Below, in pieces: positions 32,561 to 41,181 of a stretch of DNA of 64,000 nucleotides (position 1 is its first letter; each line of letters opens with the position of its first letter). The translations under genes were made by a program, and so were the position numbers. Below the pieces are notes generated by a model. That model worked only from the letters and a program-made list of their open reading frames with translations, did no database searches and had not been told where the DNA came from. Origin of the DNA: Tribonema minus (Eukaryota > Sar > Xanthophyceae > Tribonematales > Tribonemataceae); contig JAFCMP010000543.1 in the NCBI GenBank assembly GCA_017506865.1, forward strand, positions 1-64,000, read 5' to 3'.

Positions 32561-33128
32561 CTGCGCTCAGAAATTGGCGTGTCCTCCATCGCGAGCGCAC
32601 GGCCAATGGAGTGGCCGGGCCGCAAATCAATGTCCCCGCCTAGGGAACGTAGCACCACTGGCACCGCCCCCGTAGGCGTAAGCCCCACTGTGATGCGGTC
32701 CGCCTGCAGACCACCATGGTCCACGCGAACCTCTACTGACATGTCTTTCACTGTGCCAGGATCGTCTGCCAGTGGTTGAACTGGTGTTTTGCCATCTTCA
32801 TGGCATATGCGTAGTGAGACCCATCTGGCTTGGTCGCCGTTGACATGCGCGGCGCGCGCAACTACTGCGCGCCAGCGCTCCGTCGGGTCGCCGCCGTCCC
32901 TCACGCGCAGCACTGGCACAGTCCAGCCGCCGTCGCACTATCACACGGTGCCTGCCACGTTTTGGGCCCCGGTAGAAACTCTATGTCGATGATGTGGGGC
33001 TTGTCGCCGAGCCGTTGGTTGATGTTGTGTAAGCCAATCACATCACCCCCAAGCAGCATGGATGCCCCAAGATTGGGCACCACTAGAAAAATCCATGCCA
33101 GCTTCTGGTGTGCGGCCCACCGCCACAA
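32561..33128 (-). pseudogene. retropepsin-like end and leader to the methyltransferase
   Basis: After a frame change at a T run near 33085, the sequence continues FLVVPNLGASMLLGGDVIGL, like the C-terminal L-L-G-x-D motif of retroviral-type aspartic proteases. The active-site D-T/S-G itself is not convincing; FDTSRQ upstream at about 33180 is a weak candidate. Another frame change near 32935 leads to about 130 residues rich in V, D and R before methyltransferase motif I. Those residues match nothing I recognise. Confidence 0.5.
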
Positions 33129-33900
33129 ACGTGATGTGAAGTAGCACTGCCTTGTGCACCTTTGTGCACTGCCTTGATGTGTCGAATACCGCTAATATGC
33201 GCGGGTGCTCCTTTTCGAAGACTGCATCTGCGTGAATGGCGCGCTCATGCAGGAGCCGCTTGATCCGCGCCTCATCAATGCATGACGCTCCACGCCCTGA
33301 GTCGTACGACGCATCCTTAATCTGTACAGGTGGCTCTATACCGCCGCGCCGCCTGTCAACCGAACAGTTGAAAAGCATTTTAATGCCGCCATGGCATGTG
33401 AGGTGCCCCGGCTGCAGTCCACGTTGCTGCCACTGTGATGAGCCTATGCGCTGCTCGCGCATGCTCTGCATTTCTGCCGCGTGCAGGCAGTTGAAGTTGC
33501 GCTCAGCATCCGTTAACAGGTCGTCCCTGCTGTAGTCGCTGTTGAGCGCTGCAATAACTGAAAACTGAATGGCGTCTGCCACCGGTGATTCCGGTTCCTC
33601 AGGAGTGTAGCCCTTCCAGAAGTCAACACGCGCCGCCCGCGTAACTTCCCCGCCATCACCACAGTCTGAGTCGCCATGATCGCTGTCGCTCTCATCCCCG
33701 CTGTTGACATCTGTCATAGTTGTGTCGGCGGTGATGTAGCCCTTTGCTGCGTACTCTCTGCCCCCTAAGCAAGGAGAAGTGCTGCACTCCTGTGCAGCTG
33801 TGTCGGAACGCCGCCAGTTGAAGTTCAAGTCCTGGCAGCCAGTTGCTGTATTCACCGCAGCATCCTCTATACAGCCGTACGGCAGGGGGGATGTGATGTC
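33043..33900 (-). pseudogene. acidic Gag-like segment
   Basis: About 280 open codons on the minus strand. It has an Asp/Ser-rich acidic stretch (SGDESDSDHGDSDCGDGG), then DFWKGYTPEEPESPVADA and helical sequence. No CCHC knuckle is seen. The frame is open upstream through a C run at 33885-33890, where the preceding repeat frame could pass into it by a one-base shift; indel or programmed frameshift cannot be told apart. Confidence 0.5.
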
Positions 33901-34595
33901 AGGGCCGACAAAACGGCCTCAACATCAATCACGGAGCAGATGGCTCCCATGAACAATGCTGCCGAGGAGCCGCCGAGAGTGCCGTTGGGCTGCGCTGCGC
34001 CTAAGCGCTGCGCTGCCGCCGCATCATTGCTGCTGCTAAGCGGCGCTGCGCCGTGGCACCGCGCTGCTGAGCCGCCGAGAGTGCCGCTTGGCTGCACTGC
34101 GCCTGAGCGTTGCGCTGCCGCCGCGTCATTGCTACTGCCAAGCGGCGCTGCGCCGAAGCGCTGCGCTGCTGAGCCGCCGATATGGTCACGAGGCTGCGCT
34201 GCGCCGAAGCGCTGCGCTGCCGCCGCATCATTGCTACTGCCAAGCGGCGCTGCACTGAAGCGCTGCGCTGCTGAGCCGCCGATGTGGTCATGAGGCTGCG
34301 CTGCGCCGAAGCGCTGCGCTGCCGCATCATTGCTGTTGCCAAGCGGCACTGCGCCGAAATGCTGCGCCACTGAACCGCCGATATTGTCACGAGGCTGCGC
34401 TGCGCCGAAGCGCTGCACTGCAGCATCATCGCTGTTGCCAAGCGGCACTGCGCCAAAACGCTGCGCCGCTGAGCCGCCGATATTGTCACGAGGCTGCGCT
34501 GCGTCGAAGCGATGCGCTGCCGCGTCGTTGCTGCTGCCAAGCGGCGCTGCGTCGAAGCGCTGCACCGCTGAGCTGCCGATAGTGCTCAGCTCCAT
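33867..34595 (-). CDS. N-terminal 33-residue repeat protein of the chromovirus
   Basis: Opens with an ATG 26 bases inside the 5' LTR and runs 242 codons. It is built of 99-102-bp tandem units encoding variants of SAAQRFGAVPLGNSNDAAAQ and RFGAAQPRDHIGG. The final 30 residues are non-repetitive (FMGAICSVIDVEAVLSALT). The function is unknown. Its repeat type recurs between RNase H and integrase (27690-28420), so the element holds two related arrays. Confidence 0.55.
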   Translation of the reverse strand: MELSTIGSSAVQRFDAAPLGSSNDAAAHRFDAAQPRDNIGGSAAQRFGAVPLGNSDDAAVQRFGAAQPRDNIGGSVAQHFGAVPLGNSNDAAAQRFGAAQPHDHIGGSAAQRFSAAPLGSSNDAAAAQRFGAAQPRDHIGGSAAQRFGAAPLGSSNDAAAAQRSGAVQPSGTLGGSAARCHGAAPLSSSNDAAAAQRLGAAQPNGTLGGSSAALFMGAICSVIDVEAVLSALTSHPPCRTAV

Positions 34596-34620
34596 GTTGA
34601 ATTTCCCTCAGACTCCTCCA

Positions 34621-34968
34621 GCTAACAGAGTGATGCTTATCTCAAGCGTGGTGGTAGCAAGCAGATCAAGTCCCAGAAAGCCCAAACCTCTATTTAGCCC
34701 CCACAGCTACAGCCCCCTGCTGCAGCCCTCTCCAAGCTACACCACTCCGTGAGTCAACGCGATACCAATGCACAGCAAATCAGCTATGCCGCAATCTACT
34801 ACCTTGCAAGCTGTCGCTGCAGCTCCCCCAAGGCTCTGAACCAAGCATGCAAAAGCAAGCATTTTGCAGTTTCAGAACCTTTCAGAACTGGCCTCAGAAA
34901 CTGGCCAAGAATCTTCAGGAACTATCCCTGCTGTCTAGCAATTTCCTGTGTGCAACTTGAAAGCTTCA
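34621..34968 (-). repeat. 5' LTR of the chromovirus
   Basis: 348 bp, about 94-95% matched to 24760-25120 outside indels. Downstream on the minus strand the sequence is TGGAGGAGTCTGAGGG, in the primer-binding-site position; the matching tRNA was not identified. Confidence 0.88.
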
Positions 34969-35347
34969 TTTCTAACCATTGCGATAAAAGAGTGCCACAG
35001 TGAAATAACCCATGCCGCACTCTATCTGTGGCCTTTAAACAAGAATACGTACGTCAACCCACTGTCGCACTGTATGTATCATTTGAGCTCTATCACGCCC
35101 TAAGCAAGTCTTAGAGTGCATACAGCAACAAATGCTTAAGCAAGGACCCAAAGCCATCGCCAGTTGGTATCGCTCGCTGCCATCGCAATACCGTCACGTG
35201 AGTGCACCCCATGTTGTCATGCATCTGCGGTCTGAGCTCAGTTGAGCACAGTTTTGGCTCAGCTGTATGTCATTGATAACATTGCATGCGCATGCTACAG
35301 CCCCAGGGCCCCTAAGCACTCAGTCTGCACACCTCTGGTCAATTTGT

Positions 35348-35627
35348 TGAAGTTGTGCGCCCAGGTGTTGTCGATGCAACGCATCTCAGTACCTGTCGTA
35401 CGCATCTCGGTACCTGTACGACATCTCGGTACCTGTACGACAGGTACCGAGATGCGTACGACAGGTACGACAGGTACCGAGATGCGTACGACAGTACGAC
35501 AGGTACCGAGATGCGTACGAGATGTCGTACAGGTACCGAGATGCGTACGACAGGTACCGAGATGCGTCGGTACCTGTACGACAGGTACCGAGATGCGTTG
35601 CATCGACAACACCTGGGCGCACAAAGT
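35348..35627. repeat. palindromic array with ends like repeat B
   Basis: About 48-bp inverted ends (TTGTGCGCCCAGGTGTTGTC on the left, its complement on the right) flank several copies, in both orientations, of a ~21-bp unit GTACGACAGGTACCGAGATG. The same core and the same outer end (GACAACACCTGGRCGCACAAA, split here as GACAACACC and TGGRCGCACAAA) form repeat B of the element at 15254-18695. It could fold into a long hairpin or cruciform. Absent from duplication copy 1. Confidence 0.9.
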
Positions 35628-35699
35628 GTTAGTGTGTCAGCAGGCTGCAACACGCATTGGCAACATTGCAGCTCTAAGAGACTTCAAGCCTTAGGCTTG

Positions 35700-35735
35700 C
35701 CAAGTGCATCTTAGACTATATATATATATATATAG
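35700..35735. repeat. TA dinucleotide microsatellite
   Basis: A short run of alternating TATATA (about 35715-35733) in non-coding sequence. Confidence 0.8.
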
Positions 35736-36793
35736 TAGCCTAGTACTAGACGTCTGAGACTATTGGTAAGTTACTGCATTTCTGACTCACTGACAGAGTC
35801 AGCAAGCAAAGTGCAAATTGAATGTCAAGAGTTCATGTGCGTGTGCATGGCATTGCTCCAAGTTGCAGTCATGACAATGGCACTGCAACACAACTGCTGT
35901 GACACTGAATTTCTGAAAGTCCTAGACATAGTGTAGTAGAGCCTCTGAGCTTCAGCATCAGATTCTTCATTTTATCGGATCCGATCGAATCGATGTCAAC
36001 TTGGCAATGATAATCATTGTTAACGTGCTATTGTTGACTATGGCTAGGCATCAGGACTGCGATAGTTGTCATCTTTTCCACTACCAGCTTTGAGTTATAC
36101 TTACATCATGATGTTGATTACCTTGAGAGCTGGGTCGGCAAGAGCACTTTATCATATGATGTAGCACCGCCCATCGGCAGCCCCTCTTCAGCTTTCTGTG
36201 CAGCAGCGCTCCTGCGAACTCTTCAGCATCCGCACTAGCAGAGGAGGCAGCAAATGTTGTGTCCTGCAATCACTGTCTCCGAATAGCCGTGAGCTGCCAA
36301 AGTCCAGTGATCGGCGTCAAGTGGTTCAAATATGCGTGTACTCAGCCCATGGGCGATGCATCTGGAGAAAACAGTGGCTGATACTATGTGGCTGGAAGGG
36401 ATTGTGAACTGACTCCTGCACACATTGACTAGTGTGCCTTGCATTGCCGGTGGTGGGCGATGATGGTGTTGGAATCCTGACACCGGGTAATCCGCTGTTA
36501 CGGGTGGTGATCTTCAAGTTTTGGATGTTGCTTTTTGTACAAAAGCCGGCAATGCAATGAAAATTTTGCGATGGTTGGTGGTGGTCCCGACCCGCGCTGC
36601 ACTCTCGAGGCCTGGGATACTTTTCTTGCGCGCAGTCAGGTTGCGTTGCCACACCATTTATGATATTCACCTGTAGACCTCCCCAACGGTTAACGTTCCG
36701 CGAGTGGTCAGCGGCAGGGCGGCGAAATGGCCATCAGCATGTGTGTGTCTGTCTCATTCCATCGCCTCATTCCAGCCAGCGTCCTACGACATC

Positions 36794-38623
36794 ATGGTCT
36801 CCCTCAGCAGATGCGCCGGCTTGCTCAGCCTCTTGATGTGCACAATGTCATCAAGCAGCGCCGCCGAGCCCACTGGCAACGGCGGCAGCGAGGTCCAACC
36901 TGGCGCGGGAGATCGCTTCAACAAGCTTGCAGCGAAGGGTGACTGGTACGTGAATACGGTCCTGAAAGATCATGCTCACGGGGCACTTGTTGGCAAAGCG
37001 CAGGCCGCCTTCGCGCACCTTGTGTCGCGTCGCCAACCAACGCACCGCAGCTGTGTGAACCACATTGCGAAGTTGTGTAGTACCGTACTTGCGTTTACAA
37101 TATGAGGCCTGCCACAAGTGGCCATGCTCCTGCTAGCATCACTACTCAGCAGTGCGCATACTCTCAGGTACATGCCCTGCTGCTCGTCTACTTTTTAGAA
37201 CTTTGAAATTTGGCTCCGCTTGAAAGCGCCGGGGCCCTTTTGTATCAAAAAGATTCACATTGTTGCACCATCGTTCAGCCTGCCAGTGAGATGCGCAAAT
37301 GCGTTGCCGAGGATAGCATCATCAGCGAACAATCTGCCCCTTGTCACCAGCGTCACACCGTGTGACACTCACTGACAGTCTGTCAGAATGGTATTGTACT
37401 ACAGCGCAATACCGGATACGCTGCTGAGTTCAACTTTACTCTTGCAGAATGATTGTGAAGTTCACCGTACTACAGCGTGGTGAATGAATTAGCAACGCGG
37501 TGACGCTATTTCTTTGCATCTAGCAACTTGAGATATCTGTATATACAACATGTACGTTTTGGTCACCGGGCCGTCGCGGTGCAGATCAGATTGCACTGAC
37601 TTGCACCAGGTCGACATCACATTGCACTAAGAGGGCCACTGTGACGGTGACTGCCCTAAGGCTGACAGCAACTTCCACTCAGTCTGACCGCCAGACTGAG
37701 TGTCTGGTGGCATAATGTCATGACATTGAGCGCCAAACAGTTGGCATCTCAGAGGCGGGCTCCTGCAAGCTGAACTTGAAGTTGAACATGCAGCATTGAA
37801 CAACAACTCTCGTCATGGGTACTTTGAACCACATCCTATCACCTTCAACTTCAGGCATCTTGAAATCGATTGTCAAGGTCCAAAATGACCCCCCGCATGC
37901 GCCTGCACACACACTGGCAGGTACAAGGACAGCAACAAGACGGTGCGCATGAGCATTGAAAAAGGCGATGTGAACGGCAGCAACATCTGCAGTGGCAAGT
38001 TTGCGTCCATGAACATTCGGCTGACTCGTTACAGCAGCGACCGTTCTGACAGCGATAAATGTTCGGAAAGCTCCGTCAGCATATCCTACCGCAGGGGGAT
38101 GTGGCGCGACTGCGAACCCGACGAGACTTCTACCAGCACCTATGGTGGTGGTTACTACGGCTTCGACAAGAGCTGCTGCAGCGACACCTTGCACCTCACC
38201 GGGTACACGAGTGTCCCTGAGGTGGGCATTTTCAGGCTTGGCTTGAAGGACAAGCTCATCACTGCGGTAGCCAACATTGAAGTGCCACTGGACCAGACCT
38301 CGTCCAGCTCATCGGGCGACAACACCGGCGGGACGATCGTCACAGCTAAAGTGTCGCTCCAAATGGACTGCGTCAACGTCATTAACAGGCACAACATCTT
38401 TGCCGGCGACTTCTGCTTGCGCGGGGATTGCGTCAGCAGCACCGGCGAGCAGGACATCAACTGGTGCGCTACCGCGGCAAACACGGACGACGCCGTACTC
38501 ACCGGTACCATTGAGCTGACGGGCGATGTCAAGCTCAAGGTAGACCTGGCCGCGCCGCCTACCGGCTACACCGTGTCTGCGCGTGCGGACTTTGAGGCCG
38601 ACAAGGGCAAGGTGGTTGGTTGA
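36794..38623 (+). CDS. secreted Cys-containing protein, two exons (paralogue 2)
   Basis: Exon 1 is 36794-36945 and exon 2 is 37921-38623. The 975-base intron begins GTACGTGA and ends TGGCAG, at the same position and phase as in paralogue 1. The product is 284 residues, with the same signal peptide (MVSLSRCAGLLSLLMCTMSS) and the same order of motifs: EKGDVNGSNICSG, RDCEPDETSTS, a CC pair, LQMDCVNVIN, CLRGDC, and the end SARADFEADKGKV. Roughly two thirds of residues match paralogue 1. The differences cluster in the Ser-rich and Tyr/Gly-rich (YGGGYYGF) loops, while Cys positions are kept. Unknown family. The pair arose from the direct duplication described separately. Confidence 0.8.
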
Positions 38624-39329
38624 GCAACAAGGCCGCAGTGCACAGGGCCGCTCGCAAGCAGGAGGGTCCATGCCTTGCTCACTAGCAGTCCCGTAAGGCT
38701 TGCTCACTTGCGGTCCGCACTAGATTCAATTTGCTTGCTGCAGCCGCTTTTGACCGCAAGAGCGCAAGTTGAAGCTGCAGCAGTGCACACATAGGATGCA
38801 GATTCATTTGTTTTTTCGAATGGCTTTTGTTAGCAAGTTGAACGTGCGCTCCTGGGAGCGTACCCCTCATGCAGAAGTTGAAGTTGCAGCAGCTACTGGT
38901 AGGGTACGGCTCGAGGTTACTTGCACACATGTTATTTCAAAGCGCGCATGCGCCCATTGTGTACTTCAAAAGGCACCAGCATGTTAGCTGGTGTTTATGG
39001 CGATCCGCCACCAGGAATCGGCGATGCAATCAATTGGCAAGTGGCTTTCTTTTGCGTTTATTCTTTGTCTGTGCAAGTTGCAACAGGCCGATCTGCTGCG
39101 ATGCCGCTGAAAGCCTCGCTGACATCATTCTGATGTCGATGATGTTGTAGGCTGTTGTAGGTTGTAGAACAGTGTCAGAGACCTGGTCACTGACCTTCCA
39201 CAATTCAACAAAGCTTCACGCCAAAGCACTTCAACATTGTACTGCCCACAATTTTCTGCTGCTGTGCTGATCGAATTTATTCCCTCAGTCACTGCTGGCA
39301 TGTTCGCATTATAAGTGACATTGCTCCAG

Positions 39330-39368
39330 CAGCTTGTACTTTTTATTAATTCTCGCTCAGCTTGTACT
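39330..39368 (-). mobile_element. ultra-short LINE-A tail insertion with target duplication
   Basis: CAGCTTGTACT occurs at 39330-39340 and 39358-39368, with 17 bases (TTTTATTAATTCTCGCT) between. Those bases plus the adjoining TGTACT equal the last ~24 bases of LINE-A. Confidence 0.8.
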
Positions 39369-39544
39369 AGTCTCCCTGCCTTCCTGCACTGTGACCAGAT
39401 TTCATAGGCTAGCTGCTGTCTGATGCACTATTGTCAAGTCATGCGTGCTATTCTGCTTGCAAAGCATACGATATTTATGTGGGGCGTCTACGATGATATG
39501 GTGCACTGCACATGCTGACTGTTTGGCACGTGCACAGCGTAGTA

Positions 39545-39745
39545 CATGCATGTACTTTTTAGTTAATTCTCGCTCAGGGCGCGAAAAAGCCCAGATGATT
39601 GGCATTTAGCTGTATGGAATTTACATGTCAAATGACAGTCTGAAAGTGTCGTAACGACAACCACTCAAACGCCGCCGCCGCCAAATGGCATCTTGGGATC
39701 CTCCCCTACGTCCTCCTCCATGTGCCCCCCCCCCCATGCATGTAC
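39545..39745 (-). mobile_element. 5'-truncated LINE-A insertion with 11-bp target duplication
   Basis: About 180 bases of the LINE-A 3' end (glycine-rich C-terminus GGGHMEEDVGEDPKMPF, 3' UTR, hairpin, tail), flanked by CATGCATGTAC at 39545-39555 and 39735-39745. Junctions are clean. The tail has TTAGTTAATTC rather than TTATTAATTC. Confidence 0.92.
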
Positions 39746-40335
39746 ATATAGCCGCTTGATGCGCATCAAATATGTACTTTTATTATATTCCACTTGTGGC
39801 TGTGGACAAATATGTACATATGAAAACGAATCAAAAGATCGTAGAGCTCTGGGTGACAAGGGATGGTTAGCCGCAAGTGCCTGTGCCTTCAACCAATAAC
39901 CGTGGTCGCCGCTGCTGCAGCAATTGGTCACCAGTCAAACAGTACATATATGACGACTTGCAGACTGAGCCTGCATGCTGAGGAGCTGAGTTGCATTGCA
40001 ATGCATTAAGTGTGAGCTGTAGAGCAACTTGTAATATAAATAAAGATGCATCGGTTGGGCAGGGGCCTGACTTTAGCATATACTATAGTAGTACTGAGAT
40101 GCTCAATCATGCACTGCCAATGATTTGCAGAGAAGCACACATTTCCAGCTAGTAATACGCTTGTCATACCCAGCAAGCCAACGTGAAGTGACTTGCCATA
40201 TGTGGGGGCTTCGTGTAATACTATGTGTTTTTTTCTGAACACAGGATACGCAGCCACGCATTGCATGCAGGCATTGTGCGGCAACTCAGGTTGAGCACTT
40301 CCATTGTGATCATTATGAGGGCATGCTGAATGAAC

Positions 40336-41106
40336 AGCAGAGTGTCACCACTCTTGAGGCAAAAGCCTGTAGTAGCTTCACCAGTATACTTGACCATTCA
40401 TGCAACAAAGGCGACACGCAGTCGTATACTATAGCAAGCACTTCACGAGTGGCTGCAGTAGTACGCTTGGGCAGACTGAGTGCTTCACGTCAAGCCTACC
40501 TGCAAATGCAAGAGGAGAGAGGTTGTAACAAACTGTGCTTAAAATAGGTGATGGTGGGCCATTGCTGCTAAGGTCTTGAGCTGTCCATCAAGCATGACAT
40601 GATGCAACAACGGTGCTGTTGCTTAGTATCAGTCGAACACAATAAAACTCATAATGCGCTCACCCTAACATGAGATCGGCAGCCAGCAGTACAAAACAAC
40701 AGACTCACACGACAAAGAAAGGGAGTTCTCTGCAGGGTGCTGCAGAACAGCATGGGGATTATGGTCTGTTTATGAAATACATGTACTGCAAGCACGCGAC
40801 TCAAATGATTCCGCCATATAGACAGCAACCGTGAGAGCAGCAGCCGCTGGTCGCCTGCGTTCAATTTGCCTGAACACAGGGTGCACTTCAAGTGCTGACG
40901 CAGTACGCATGTACTGTAGCAGCCTCAGATGGCGCAATCACTGCGGTCATTGCCCGAACTTCAACTACTGCGCTTGATGCACAATACTAATTGCTGACAT
41001 TGAAAGCGCCGCCGCAGGTTGAACGACCACCTGACGGTCATGCGCGCAGGTGCACTCTTACGGTCAACACGCACACGCGCACGCAGCGCCCCCCCACACA
41101 CAACTG
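40336..41106. other. no recognisable gene
   Basis: Non-coding by all signs I can see. It lies between the duplication and the 3' end of CENH3; the right part may belong to the 3' region of CENH3. Confidence 0.5.
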
Positions 41107-41111
41107 TTACA
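41107..41111 (-). promoter_or_regulatory. TGTAA poly(A) signal of CENH3
   Basis: TGTAA on the minus strand about 70 bases after the CENH3 stop. This is the usual polyadenylation signal of volvocine algae. Confidence 0.55.
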
Positions 41112-41181
41112 GACGCGCGCCGCGCACTGCGCCCATGTGCACACGCACTCGCAAGCGACGCGGTGACCGCATGCATATGCG

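Larger units (their letters stand above)
24760..34968 (-). mobile_element. Ty3/gypsy chromovirus carrying a C5-DNA methyltransferase
   Basis: Two ~350-bp LTRs flank about 9.5 kb that reads on the minus strand. The order is N-terminal 33-residue repeats, acidic Gag-like segment, retropepsin-like end, cytosine-5 DNA methyltransferase, linker, RT, RNase H, a second 33-residue repeat array, integrase, chromodomain, and a C-terminal beta-rich segment. RT-RNaseH-IN-chromodomain order defines a chromovirus; the methyltransferase is extra. The coding sequence has several frameshifts and stops, the integrase lacks one catalytic Asp, and the LTRs differ by roughly 5-6% plus a 21-bp indel. This copy is therefore old and inactive. 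No clear target-site duplication is seen. It lies between the two copies of the segmental duplication. Confidence 0.9.
35250..40335 (+). repeat. segmental duplication, copy 2
   Basis: Direct counterpart of 19985-24630, longer because of insertions: the palindrome at 35348-35627 and LINE-A fragments at 39337-39368 and 39545-39745. Copy 1 shows the empty site for the palindrome. Confidence 0.85.

Noticed and set aside
35348-35627. Possible CRISPR-like array because of regularly repeated 21-bp words.
   Set aside because: Units occur in both orientations with no unique spacers, there are no cas genes, and the context is eukaryotic; it is a palindromic repeat.
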